Source of the DNA: WTAW01 sp964406575
GTDB lineage: Bacteria; Acidobacteriota; Aminicenantia; Aminicenantales; Aminicenantaceae
Reading direction: 5' to 3'
Assembly: GCA_964406575.1 (NCBI GenBank)
Contig: CAYOSH010000003.1
Location: 62,001-126,000 of the forward strand
DNA: 64,000 bases
A model generated the notes under the pieces. That model was given only the letters and a program-made list of their open reading frames with translations, did not search any database and was not told where the DNA came from. The first letter of the stretch is position 1. Every line of letters begins with the position of its first letter. Shown piece after piece: positions 43,171 through 52,189 of this stretch. The position numbers were made by a program, and so were the translations under genes.

Positions 43171-45144
43171 ATGATCAAGACACTCGATTTTTTCTTTATT
43201 CTCTGTCTCCTTGTAACACTTTTCTGGGGAATAAACAGGCGTTTCCGGTTGTGGCATACGGGAGTGGAAGACAACCGCTCCGACAAAATGGGATTCCGTC
43301 TAAAATCTCTATTCTCAGAAGTCATATTTCACCGTTCTATTCTTCGAGATACCTATCCAGGGACTTTGCATCTTTTCATATTCTTCGGTTTTTTCATTCC
43401 TCTAGCCGTGATTTTTATCGTCCAGTTCATGTTCACTCTCCCCCAACCCATTGCCCGCCTTTTTTCATTCTTACTGGATATTGTCGGGTTTGCTGCATTC
43501 ATCTCTCTCTGTCTAGTCCTCTACCGCCGCTATGTCACACGTCCATCACGGTTATCAAACAAACCTGAGGACCTGGTTGTTGTCCTTTTGCTCCTTTGCG
43601 TTATTCTGACTGGTTTCCTTGTCGAGAGCTTGCGCCTTTCTATCATCGGAAAGGATACGCAAGTTTGGGCACCCATCGGTCATGTATTGGCTTCTTTGTG
43701 GAACACAACGGGCCTGGATAATCAAGTCAAAAGCACATTGACCGCGCTCTTTTTCAGAATACATTTTTTTCTTGTCCTCGCCACGATCGCTACTATGCCC
43801 TTCTCCAAGCTTTTCCACTTGATCTCTTCACCGTTGAATATCCTTTACCGCTCCCTTGAACCGAAGGGCGCTTTGAGCCACATGGATCTCGAAGATGAGG
43901 CGGCTGAAAGCTTTGGGATCAGTACGATCGCAGAATTCTCATGGAAACATCTCCTGGACCTTGATGCCTGCACACAATGCGGAAGGTGCCAGGACCACTG
44001 CCCCGCTTTTCTCACCGACAAACCCCTATCTCCGAAAGTGTTGATCAATGATCTCAAGAATCACATGCACCTCCAGATCCCTCAACAGTTCAAGCAAAAA
44101 GCAAAAAAAAGGGAGGCCCCAGAAAGTTCGCCTCTTGTTGGGACTGTCATTGCCGAAGATGTCCTGTGGGCATGCACGACCTGCCGATCGTGCATGGAGC
44201 ACTGCCCCGTATATGTGGAACATGTGGATAAGATCGTCGACGTGAGACGGTATCAAGTGCTGATGGAAAGTAAGTTTCCAGATGAGCTCACTGCGGCTTT
44301 CCGCGGATTGGAAAAAAATTCAAATCCCTGGGGTCTTGGGTTCGATGCGCGTGCCGACTGGGTGGGAGAAATGAAGGTCCCCATTCTATCAGAGGTCGGC
44401 AGTAAGGCAATAGAATATCTGTTCTTTGTGGGATGTATCCGCTCCTACGATGACCGCAATAAAAAAGCCTCGCTGGCTATGATCAAAATCCTCAACCACC
44501 TGGGTGTCAAGTTCGCTATTCTGGGGATGGAGGAAGGATGTTGCGGGGATCCAGCTCGACGGGTCGGAAACGAGTATCTCTACCAGATCCTTGCGCAGAC
44601 TAATATCGAGACATTCCAGCGATACAACATCCAAAAAATCCTGACGACCTGTCCGCACTGTTATAACATGCTCAAGAACGAGTACCCTCAATTGGGTTTT
44701 TCAAGCGAAGTCGTCCACCACACAACCTTTCTGTGGGAAAGCTTGAAAAAGGGTCAACTCAATCTTAAAGAAAACCGGGCCGGGACAATCACCTATCATG
44801 ATCCCTGTTACCTTGGCAGGTACAGTGATATATACGAGCCGCCGAGGCACATCCTTCGATCCATCCCCTCTCTGGATGTCCAGGAGATGAAACGTTCAAG
44901 GGGTGATTCCTTGTGCTGTGGCGCGGGGGGCGGTTGGATGTGGATGGATGAGAAGATAGGGAAAAGGATCAACATCGAGCGCCTCGAAGATGCCCTCGCC
45001 ACTCATTGCAAAGGCGTGGCAACAGCATGCCCGTTCTGTGTCACGATGTTCAACGATGCGATCAAAGACAAAGGGCTGGAGGACGATTTCAAGATTTGGG
45101 ATATCGCTGAGATCATTGCTGATTCCATCGCTGATGCCGATTAG
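43171..45144 (+). CDS. NarI-HdrD fusion: membrane heme b plus iron-sulfur oxidoreductase
   Basis: This 657-residue protein has an N-terminal membrane part with about five helices (residues 5-230, NarI-like). Two 4Fe-4S motifs follow (CTQCGRCQDHCP, CTTCRSCMEHCP), then two CCG domains (FVGC...EEGCCGDPARR with CPHC, and HDPCYLGR...CCGAGGG). The CCG domains are those that hold the special cluster of heterodisulfide reductase HdrD and of DsrK, TmcB and HmeD. It could exchange electrons between quinone or cytochromes and a thiol/disulfide couple. The gene meets the threonine aldolase gene tail to tail, overlapping by four bases. Confidence 0.9.
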   Translation: MIKTLDFFFILCLLVTLFWGINRRFRLWHTGVEDNRSDKMGFRLKSLFSEVIFHRSILRDTYPGTLHLFIFFGFFIPLAVIFIVQFMFTLPQPIARLFSFLLDIVGFAAFISLCLVLYRRYVTRPSRLSNKPEDLVVVLLLLCVILTGFLVESLRLSIIGKDTQVWAPIGHVLASLWNTTGLDNQVKSTLTALFFRIHFFLVLATIATMPFSKLFHLISSPLNILYRSLEPKGALSHMDLEDEAAESFGISTIAEFSWKHLLDLDACTQCGRCQDHCPAFLTDKPLSPKVLINDLKNHMHLQIPQQFKQKAKKREAPESSPLVGTVIAEDVLWACTTCRSCMEHCPVYVEHVDKIVDVRRYQVLMESKFPDELTAAFRGLEKNSNPWGLGFDARADWVGEMKVPILSEVGSKAIEYLFFVGCIRSYDDRNKKASLAMIKILNHLGVKFAILGMEEGCCGDPARRVGNEYLYQILAQTNIETFQRYNIQKILTTCPHCYNMLKNEYPQLGFSSEVVHHTTFLWESLKKGQLNLKENRAGTITYHDPCYLGRYSDIYEPPRHILRSIPSLDVQEMKRSRGDSLCCGAGGGWMWMDEKIGKRINIERLEDALATHCKGVATACPFCVTMFNDAIKDKGLEDDFKIWDIAEIIADSIADAD

Positions 45145-46175
45145 AGGAGGATCTCGCGAATGGCAGCGATAGCCCGTTCCACATCCTCGTCATCAACATC
45201 CTTGTGCGTCACGAAACGGATATCCTTTGCAGGAGTGACTAAAGCGAGCACGCCCCTTTCCTCAAGTTTGGCAATGAATTCATCGGCCGACATGCCGGGA
45301 TGATCGAATCCAAAAATAATGATATCCGTCTCAACATGTTCAACGTTGAGATCAATTCCCGGCAGATCATATATTCCATGGGCAAGCTTTTTCGCGCGTT
45401 CGTGATCCTCACCTAAACGAGACACCATTTCATCCAGAGCCACGATCCCTGCTGCTGCTAAAATTCCAACTTGTCTCATCCCCCCGCCAAGAGCTTTTCT
45501 AACCCTGCGTGCCTGGTCGATAAAATCCTGAGGCCCGACAAGAACAGACCCGACGGGAGCTGACAGCCCCTTTGAAAGACAGAACATGATCGAATCCCCG
45601 ATAGAGGCATACTCATAAACGGGGATACCCGACGCTTGACTGGCGTTGAACACTCTAGCCCCATCATAATGGATCTTGACATCATGTCTGTCCGCCACGT
45701 CTCGAATGGACTTCAAGTTCTCTATAGGCACGACTGCGCCTCCCCACCCATTGTGTGTGTTTTCTACACAGATGAGCGAGGTCCGGGGAAGGTGAACAGA
45801 CGGTATCTTGATATTGCGCTCCACTTCCGAGGGGTCCATAGCGCCTCTTTGGGACTGTAAGGGCCTCGGATTTATTCTGGATACAAAGGTGATGCTCGTC
45901 GATTCCATGTTATATATATGGGCTTTGGCCTCTAGGATGACTTCATCCAATTCACGTGTCCAGACTTTCACCGCGATGGAGTTCCCCATTGTCCCAGAGG
46001 GAACGTAGAGGGCCGCCTCCTTCCGCATCATGACCGCTGCCTTGGATTCCAACTCCTGGACCGTGGGGTCATCACCCAAAACATCGTCTCCGACTATGGC
46101 TTCTGCCATGGCTTTTCTCATCTTTGCAGTAGGACGTGTCACTGTGTCGCTCCTGAAATCTGAGGTTTTATGCAT
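45141..46175 (-). CDS. ltaE: low-specificity L-threonine aldolase
   Basis: ATG 46175 has GGAGGTAAG upstream and lies 27 bases after the expected transcript start; the longer frame would begin upstream of the promoter. The 344-residue PLP enzyme has DFRSDTVTRPT, VGDDVLGDDPTVQ, HYDGARVFNA and the PLP lysine in FCLSKGLSAPVGS. It cleaves threonine or allo-threonine to glycine and acetaldehyde. It is a single-gene unit. Confidence 0.93.
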   Translation of the reverse strand: MHKTSDFRSDTVTRPTAKMRKAMAEAIVGDDVLGDDPTVQELESKAAVMMRKEAALYVPSGTMGNSIAVKVWTRELDEVILEAKAHIYNMESTSITFVSRINPRPLQSQRGAMDPSEVERNIKIPSVHLPRTSLICVENTHNGWGGAVVPIENLKSIRDVADRHDVKIHYDGARVFNASQASGIPVYEYASIGDSIMFCLSKGLSAPVGSVLVGPQDFIDQARRVRKALGGGMRQVGILAAAGIVALDEMVSRLGEDHERAKKLAHGIYDLPGIDLNVEHVETDIIIFGFDHPGMSADEFIAKLEERGVLALVTPAKDIRFVTHKDVDDEDVERAIAAIREILL

Positions 46176-46208
46176 CTCTCTTACCTCCTCATGGACATGG
46201 GAAGGCAC

Positions 46209-46237
46209 ATTATAATTAAATTGCACCAAGTGGGCAA
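46209..46237 (-). promoter_or_regulatory. sigma-70 type promoter of ltaE
   Basis: On the minus strand TTGCCC (46232-46237), 17 bp, perfect TATAAT (46209-46214). A family 1 element with its target duplication lies 7 bp upstream of the -35 box. Confidence 0.75.
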
Positions 46238-46253
46238 ATGCTTTCACGGAAAC

Positions 46254-46421
46254 GTAAGCAACTTTAATTCCATGATAAAGGCATTAGACGTAAACAAGAG
46301 CGAGTCACTGTCCTTATGAGTCGGATGCTGGTGGGTGGGGGGGTCTTCGACGAATATGGACTGTGACGAGCTCCTCTATTATCATTTGACTTGAGAGCAT
46401 CACGAAAAAAAGGATGCTTCC
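46254..46421 (+). mobile_element. MITE-like element family 1, copy 3 (168 bp)
   Basis: Ends GTAAGCAACTTTAATTCC and the inverse AAAAAAGGATGCTTCC are more worn than in the other copies. The flanks CACGGAAAC (46245-46253) and CAGGGAAAC (46422-46430) match at eight of nine bases. The interior (AAGAGCGAGTCACTGTCC, then a G-run) is clearly the same family. The left end faces the ltaE promoter. Confidence 0.9.
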
Positions 46422-46430
46422 CAGGGAAAC

Positions 46431-46518
46431 GTAGGCACATTCACAATCGTAAGAAACGACGTCGGAATGCCCCAATAGATGATTACAAACGTCACTCAAT
46501 ACGGGTGTGGAAATGTGT
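46431..46518. repeat. short degenerate family 2 element stacked behind family 1 copy 3
   Basis: Left GGCACATTCACAATCGTA and right end (inverse) ACACATTTCCACACCCGTA form an imperfect inverted repeat. The flanks CAGGGAAAC (46422-46430) and CCGGGGAAC (46519-46527) match at seven of nine bases, so a third variant of the same 9-bp target lies on its far side. The next 160 bases, up to the PASTA gene, hold nothing recognised. Confidence 0.5.
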
Positions 46519-46688
46519 CCGGGGAACTTTTTTAATGTTTACTTGGTTATAAAACTGTGGTATTTATATTTGTTGAACTTGAGTTACCGAATCGAGGTGG
46601 CCACAGCAGTTAGTGACCCGGTATTAGAGACTGCTCCCTTGGCCGCACATGTCGGATTTATCGGGTCATACTCAATTGTTTATAAATA

Positions 46689-47405
46689 ATGACAATCAAC
46701 AGAGCTTTTAAATACAGCGTTTTTGCACTCTCAGCACTCATTCTCTTCTTCCTTAGCGCTCTCGTCTCCTATCAAACAACTCTCAAAGGGGAAATGGTCA
46801 CCATCCCCGACCTCACAGACAGAACTTTAGATGAAGCCAGAGAGATCTTAGCGAATAAGAAACTCTCCGTGATCAAAAGCGGGATAGCGCTCCATGAAAG
46901 CATAGAAAAAGACAGGATCATCCAGCAGGATCCGCTATCGGGGTCGAAGATCAAGATCAATAATGTTGTGAAAGTCGTTCTGAGTGCAGGGAAAGAAAAG
47001 GTCATCGTGCCCCGTTTCGTCGGACGGACTCTTCAATCCATAAATCCATCGCTCCTCAAGGCCGGATTGATGAAAGGGAAAATTTCGCATGTCCACACAT
47101 CCGCTTATGCTGCGGGAAAGATCATCTCCCAGTATCCGGCTGAAAACGAGGAAGTAGCCCGCGGCTCACAGATCAGCTTTCTCGTGAGTCAAGGAGAGAG
47201 AGAAAAAAAATTCTTGATGCCCGATTTGATCGGAAAACGCTCTTCCGTGGTTATCAAAAAATTGAAACAAATGGAATTCAACATCGGGCAGATCCGCTAC
47301 TCCTACTACCCGGGTTTGGATTCAGGGATCATCATCAACCAATACCCTGAACCTGGTTCCCGGATCCAAAAAAGAAATCTCATCACCATGGAGGTTAGCA
47401 AATAA
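46689..47405 (+). CDS. membrane-anchored protein with three PASTA domains
   Basis: This 238-residue protein has an N-terminal helix (YSVFALSALILFFLSALVSY) and then three PASTA repeats starting VTIPDLTDRTLDEA, VIVPRFVGRTLQSI and FLMPDLIGKRSSVV. PASTA domains bind peptidoglycan fragments and usually sit on Ser/Thr kinases or penicillin-binding proteins. Here there is no kinase part, so it may be a free cell-wall sensor or partner of such an enzyme. It is the first gene of a run with rpe and an epimerase; its stop touches the rpe start. Confidence 0.9.
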   Translation: MTINRAFKYSVFALSALILFFLSALVSYQTTLKGEMVTIPDLTDRTLDEAREILANKKLSVIKSGIALHESIEKDRIIQQDPLSGSKIKINNVVKVVLSAGKEKVIVPRFVGRTLQSINPSLLKAGLMKGKISHVHTSAYAAGKIISQYPAENEEVARGSQISFLVSQGEREKKFLMPDLIGKRSSVVIKKLKQMEFNIGQIRYSYYPGLDSGIIINQYPEPGSRIQKRNLITMEVSK

Positions 47406-48073
47406 TGATCCAAATCGCTCCGTCGATCCTTTCCGCTGATTTTACAAGAATCGCAGACGCCGTGAAGATGGCCGAAGATGCCGGGGCAGATCTCATCCAC
47501 GTGGATGTCATGGATGGCCACTTTGTGCCCAACCTCACCTTCGGTCCACAGGTGGTCGCTGCTCTGAAAGGCAAAACAACTCTCCCTCTGGATGTCCATC
47601 TCATGGTTGAAGATCCAGGCTTATTCATTCCCCTCTTTCAGGAAGCAGGCGCGGACTGGATATCGATCCAAATCGAGGCTTCCGTCCACCTCCAAAAGCA
47701 CATCCAGCGCATCAAAGATAAAGGCCAGCGGGCAGGTCTTGCGCTCAATCCAGCCACCCCCATCCATTTCATGAACGAAATCATCCAGGAGCTCGACTTC
47801 GTTCTCCTAATGACAGTCAACCCGGGCTGGGGAGGCCAGGAATTCATCGAATTTTGTCACAAAAAGATAGCCAATTTGAAGAATTGGCTCACAGGGCAGA
47901 AGCTGGAAATCCCGATAGAAGTCGACGGCGGGATCAAAATGAACAATTTGGAAGAAGTCGTCCACGATGGGGCTGACATCATCGTCATGGGCTCTGGAAT
48001 TTACAAAGAGGCAAATCCTCTGGAAGTCATCAAGACTGCGAAAGCTCTGGCGCGAAAGTGCGAAGAATCATGA
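47405..48073 (+). CDS. rpe: ribulose-phosphate 3-epimerase
   Basis: This 222-residue TIM barrel has IAPSILSADF, the metal/catalytic segment HVDVMDGHFVPNLTFGP, DVHLMVEDP, MTVNPGWGGQEFI and VDGGI. It interconverts ribulose- and xylulose-5-phosphate. It starts directly at the stop of the PASTA gene and its end overlaps the next start (ATGA), so the three genes are coupled. Confidence 0.96.
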   Translation: MIQIAPSILSADFTRIADAVKMAEDAGADLIHVDVMDGHFVPNLTFGPQVVAALKGKTTLPLDVHLMVEDPGLFIPLFQEAGADWISIQIEASVHLQKHIQRIKDKGQRAGLALNPATPIHFMNEIIQELDFVLLMTVNPGWGGQEFIEFCHKKIANLKNWLTGQKLEIPIEVDGGIKMNNLEEVVHDGADIIVMGSGIYKEANPLEVIKTAKALARKCEES

Positions 48074-49014
48074 ATTGTCTAGTCACAGGTGCAGCCGGAT
48101 TCATCGGGTCCCATCTGTCTCAACGGCTTATCCAAGAGGGATTTTCGGTTCTTGGCATCGACAGTCTTACCGATTATTATCCCAAATGGATCAAGGAAAA
48201 AAATCTCTCTCCCCTGAAGAAAGAGAACAATTTTTCCTTCCTCGAGGAAGACATCAACACTCTCGACCTGAGCCGACTTCTGCAAAAAACTGATTACGTA
48301 TTTCACCTCGCGGCCCAAGCTGGGGTGAGAGCAAGCTGGGGACAGAATTTTTGCGAATATATCCGCAACAACATCGAGGCTACCCAGAGACTCCTTGAAG
48401 AATCGAAGGATCTGCCCCTAAAAAAATTTATTTACGCCTCTTCCTCTTCGGTTTATGGGTATTGTCCTGAACTCCCTATGTCAGAAACAAGTCCTCTCCA
48501 CCCCTATTCTCCCTATGGAGTCACCAAGCTCGCTGCAGAAAACCTATGCTATCTTTACTTCAAAAACTACTGTGTCCCCACCGTATCTTTACGTTTTTTC
48601 ACAGTCTATGGACCAGGACAACGTCCAGACATGGCATTTCATAAATTTTTCAAATCTGCAATAGACAACAAGCCCATCACTGTTTTTGGTACAGGAAAAC
48701 AAACAAGAGATTTCACCTATATCGATGATATCATAGACGCTATTTTTTCCTGTATCGAGCATGGTCCAACAGGAGAAACCTACAACCTGGGCGGAGGGAG
48801 CAGAAAAATATTGGAGGATCTCTTCCCTCTTTTCGAAGAGATCTGTGCAAAAAAAAATCGTATCAAATGGGAAGAACAACAAAAGGGAGACGTCCTTCAT
48901 ACATTGGCGGATATCCAGAAAGCGAGGAAAAATCTGGGGTACAACCCACAGACACGGATCGATGAGGGACTGCGCGAAGAATGGAAGTGGGTTAAAAATC
49001 TCTATTCTCCCTAA
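48070..49014 (+). CDS. NAD-dependent sugar-nucleotide epimerase/dehydratase
   Basis: The start ATG 48070 overlaps the rpe stop. The 314-residue extended SDR protein has the NAD site TGAAGFIGSHL, a Ser-rich catalytic strand YASSSSVYG, the catalytic YGVTK and RFFTVYGPGQRPDMA, typical of UDP-glucuronate or UDP-glucose 4-epimerases. It should supply a nucleotide sugar for envelope glycans. Exact specificity is not decided by these motifs. Confidence 0.9.
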   Translation: MNCLVTGAAGFIGSHLSQRLIQEGFSVLGIDSLTDYYPKWIKEKNLSPLKKENNFSFLEEDINTLDLSRLLQKTDYVFHLAAQAGVRASWGQNFCEYIRNNIEATQRLLEESKDLPLKKFIYASSSSVYGYCPELPMSETSPLHPYSPYGVTKLAAENLCYLYFKNYCVPTVSLRFFTVYGPGQRPDMAFHKFFKSAIDNKPITVFGTGKQTRDFTYIDDIIDAIFSCIEHGPTGETYNLGGGSRKILEDLFPLFEEICAKKNRIKWEEQQKGDVLHTLADIQKARKNLGYNPQTRIDEGLREEWKWVKNLYSP

Positions 49015-49026
49015 GGAAATAGGATT

Positions 49027-49827
49027 ATGCTATTGAAAAACAACACATTCAGATTTGGAAAAATCATACCCTATGGGATTCTCATCCTGTGTATCCTCTT
49101 TTCAGTGAGCTGCAAAAAAAACGAGGTAGCGATCGATCCTGAGATCGCTTCGAACGATGAGCTTCTCTTCAATTTGGGAATGGAATCCATCGAAAAAGAC
49201 CCCGAAAAAGGGCGGCTTTACCTGCGACAAGTCATCGACTCCTTTCCAAAGAGTTTTTATGCACAGAGAGCCAAATTGGCTATTGCCGATTCGTATTATG
49301 AAAAGGGAGACGAGGGAAGCATGATCATCGCAGCCTCTGAATACAGAGAATTCATTTCTCTGTTTCCTCTCAGTCCCTCTGCATCTTATGCCCAATACCA
49401 GATCGGAATGACATTCTACAAAAAGGCCTTGAAGCCCGGCCGGGACCAGACCAAAACAGAACAGGCATTGGCCGAATTCAAGAAAGTCATCACCACTTAC
49501 CCTTTGAGTGACGAAGCCAAACAGACAGAGGAAAAGATCAAGGACTGTGAGGAGCGTTTGGCCGCACACACACTCAGTATCGGTGAGCTGTATTATAAGA
49601 GAGCCGCTTACAAAGCAGCGACAAGCCGTTTGATCGAGTTACTCACAGCGTATCCGAGTTATTCAGAGATGGATAAAGTCTATTTTTATCTCGGTGATTC
49701 CTATTACAAATGGAATAAAATCGAAGAAAGTATCCCCTATTTTCGGAAACTTATAACAGATTTCCCTCAGAGCGAGTACGCGAAAAAAGCCACCGAAAGA
49801 ATGGAGGAGATCGAAAAACAAACATAA
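49027..49827 (+). CDS. bamD: BamD-like TPR lipoprotein
   Basis: This 266-residue protein has a lipobox VSC (about residue 30), then TPR-type helices (ELLFNLGMESIEKDPEKGRLYLRQVIDSFPKSFYAQRAKLAIADSYY and three further pairs). This matches the outer-membrane assembly lipoprotein BamD/ComL. A rather long spacing with TEQALAEFKKVITTYPLSDEAKQTEEK fits the fifth repeat. It probably assists outer-membrane protein insertion, in keeping with the barrel protein encoded next. Confidence 0.85.
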   Translation: MLLKNNTFRFGKIIPYGILILCILFSVSCKKNEVAIDPEIASNDELLFNLGMESIEKDPEKGRLYLRQVIDSFPKSFYAQRAKLAIADSYYEKGDEGSMIIAASEYREFISLFPLSPSASYAQYQIGMTFYKKALKPGRDQTKTEQALAEFKKVITTYPLSDEAKQTEEKIKDCEERLAAHTLSIGELYYKRAAYKAATSRLIELLTAYPSYSEMDKVYFYLGDSYYKWNKIEESIPYFRKLITDFPQSEYAKKATERMEEIEKQT

Positions 49828-49873
49828 GGGGAAAGTGTCAAAGTTGTGAATCTTGTGTAATGTGGAGGTCAAA

Positions 49874-50671
49874 ATGAATTTAAAACGCTGTATTTTTATT
49901 GCCATTCTGATGCTGTTTGTATTCTCCAGCATATCTTATTCCCAAGTTGAAACGCCGGAATATTCAAACAGCAAAAAGTGGAGTACAGGGCTGGGCTTCG
50001 AATATTTCAAAAGCACTATAAGTTGGGAAGATGACAGTCTTGTCTCGCCACTCAAGTCGTATTTGATGAGCTTCCATATCAACTATGAGATCATAGATGG
50101 ATTGAATCTGGGTGCGATCGTCGGCTATGCGTCATCCGATTACGAATCCCTCATCTTTAGTGAATTGCCCGTATCCTTGGAGCTGGATAAAGGAGCAATC
50201 GGAGGGTTCCTTTTTGGTGGAGAAGTGGTATTCACCTTCTACAGGACAGATAATTTTGATGTTAGCGTGATGGGTCAGTACATCTATTACAAAGGCGGAC
50301 AAAAGCAATGGGAGATCCCAGGGCTTGCAGTCGATGGGACCGCCACTGGAAAACCAAAATGGTCGAGAGTGATCCTGGGGGGGACCTTCAGATTTTTGGC
50401 TACGGAACCCTTTTATCCCTACCTATCCCTCGCTTACAGCCCCCTCTGGGGAACATTTTCGATGGAAGAATCCATCCAGACCCTGAACAGGACAGAAGAA
50501 AAGAAAATATCCCGCAAAGGCAATTTATTGATAGGTCTAGGCGGGATCTACGAATTCTCGGATTCCTTCAGCCTTATACTGGAAGCCGATCTCGTCCCCT
50601 ACAGCGGCGGCGATAATTATAATGGGGGCGTTGATTTTGGCGCAGCACTCAGGATTATGTATTCATTCTAA
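49874..50671 (+). CDS. small outer-membrane beta-barrel protein
   Basis: ATG 49874 follows GGAGGT at good distance. The 265-residue protein has a signal peptide (MNLKRCIFIAILMLFVFSSISYSQ) and alternating hydrophobic/polar strands with many aromatic and glycine residues, ending in LRIMYSF with terminal Phe, the signal for barrel insertion. A barrel of eight to ten strands is likely. No specific family is recognised. Confidence 0.75.
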   Translation: MNLKRCIFIAILMLFVFSSISYSQVETPEYSNSKKWSTGLGFEYFKSTISWEDDSLVSPLKSYLMSFHINYEIIDGLNLGAIVGYASSDYESLIFSELPVSLELDKGAIGGFLFGGEVVFTFYRTDNFDVSVMGQYIYYKGGQKQWEIPGLAVDGTATGKPKWSRVILGGTFRFLATEPFYPYLSLAYSPLWGTFSMEESIQTLNRTEEKKISRKGNLLIGLGGIYEFSDSFSLILEADLVPYSGGDNYNGGVDFGAALRIMYSF

Positions 50672-50689
50672 TGTGAACCGGAGGAGACT

Positions 50690-52051
50690 ATGAGAAAGAA
50701 AAAACTGATCTTTGTGGGTACCATACTGTTTATCCTTTCCATGTCAATGAGTTTCACAGATGTCACGAAGGATAAACGCATTCGGAGAATCATCAACCCT
50801 TCCCGTCAAGATATCTCTTCATCAAAACACAGTTATCATCACCGAAGTAACCGGCACCTGTATGCCTCCGGCGAGGTCCTTGTCAAGTTCAGGCCGACTC
50901 TTTCTGACAACGAAGCGGAAGCTCTCATCGGAGTCTATCAATCCCGAAAGATAAAAAAGATTCTAGGACTGAATGTCTATCAGATCCAGATCCCTGAGAA
51001 CATAACTGTCGCAGAAATGGTCGAGACGCTCCACCGAAATCCTGATGTAGAATTCGTAGAGCCGAACTACATTGCGCGGATAACAGCGACACCCAATGAT
51101 TCTTTGTTCCAATACCAGTACGCTCTCCACAACACTGGCCAGTCCATTGGTGTCCCCGGCAGTCCCTCTGGCACAGAAAGGGCTGATATCAAAGCTCCAG
51201 AAGGCTGGGAAGGAACAAAAGGCACAGGAGACACAGTGATCGCTATCCTGGATACGGGTGTTGACCTCCTTCATCCAGACCTGCAAAGTAAAGTTGTATC
51301 CGGGGGACGAGACTTCGTCAACGACGACTTTGATGCCACGGACGACCACTGGCATGGAACCCATGTTGCGGGGATCGCTGCCGCAGAGACAAACAACACG
51401 GAAGGGATCGCCGGAGTCGCTTGGAACTGTAAAATTCTCCCCGTAAAAGTCTTGGATGAAGATGGGCAGGGTTACTACTCTTGGATCGCAGAAGGAATCC
51501 GATGGGCCACTGATGAGGGAGCCGATGTCATCAACATGAGCTTTGGTGGCTCTTCTGAAGCCTCTATACTAGCCCAAGCTCTGTCCTATGCCAAGAGTGC
51601 CGGAGTTGTCTGTGTCGCTTCGGCCGGAAACGATGATGATTTTGTATATTATCCCGCGGCTTACGACGAGTACTGCCTTGCTGTTGCTGCCACCGACTAT
51701 GACGATTTACGGCCAGACTGGTCTAATCCTGGACCCGAGGTCGATGTGGCGGCTCCAGGAACAAGGATCATCAGTTGTGTTCCCACTTGGTATTGGGGAC
51801 CCGGTTCTCTGCCCTACGGATATGCAGGCGGAACGTCCCAGGCAGCCCCGCATGTGGCCGGCCTGGCTGCGCTGATCAAAGACCTCAAGCCCTGGTTGCG
51901 CGTAGATGAGATCATGGATGTCATCCGCTACACAGCCGAGGACATCAACAGCGGAAGCGCCCCTGGATTCGATAATTATATCGGATACGGCCGCATAAAC
52001 ATGGACACTGCTCTGGTTCCCATTAAGCTCACAGCCTCTACCAGGAAGTGA
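50690..52051 (+). CDS. exported subtilisin-family serine protease
   Basis: This 453-residue protein has a signal peptide, a pro-region (GEVLVKFRPTLSDNEAEAL...HRNPDVEFVEPNYIA), and the catalytic triad Asp188 in AILDTGVDLLHPDL, His near 221 in WHGTHVAGIAA and Ser near 382 in GGTSQAAPHVAGL. The pro-region is of the fervidolysin-like kind. It should be a secreted or periplasmic endopeptidase. ATG 50690 is preceded by CCGGAGGAG. Confidence 0.94.
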   Translation: MRKKKLIFVGTILFILSMSMSFTDVTKDKRIRRIINPSRQDISSSKHSYHHRSNRHLYASGEVLVKFRPTLSDNEAEALIGVYQSRKIKKILGLNVYQIQIPENITVAEMVETLHRNPDVEFVEPNYIARITATPNDSLFQYQYALHNTGQSIGVPGSPSGTERADIKAPEGWEGTKGTGDTVIAILDTGVDLLHPDLQSKVVSGGRDFVNDDFDATDDHWHGTHVAGIAAAETNNTEGIAGVAWNCKILPVKVLDEDGQGYYSWIAEGIRWATDEGADVINMSFGGSSEASILAQALSYAKSAGVVCVASAGNDDDFVYYPAAYDEYCLAVAATDYDDLRPDWSNPGPEVDVAAPGTRIISCVPTWYWGPGSLPYGYAGGTSQAAPHVAGLAALIKDLKPWLRVDEIMDVIRYTAEDINSGSAPGFDNYIGYGRINMDTALVPIKLTASTRK

Positions 52052-52189
52052 TGCTCTTTTTGAGACAGCAACCTGACTCAAAATCCGGATATTCGGAATG
52101 TGCAGTTCTCATAATGCGCAGAGGGTGAAGTTTATTCATCATTTAAATCACCCTTTACTCGAAATGCCTTACGATTTACGATATATACA

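Noticed and set aside
46507..46689. Short open frame upstream of the PASTA gene
   Set aside because: No ribosome site, no recognisable motif, and it begins inside a degenerate repeat.
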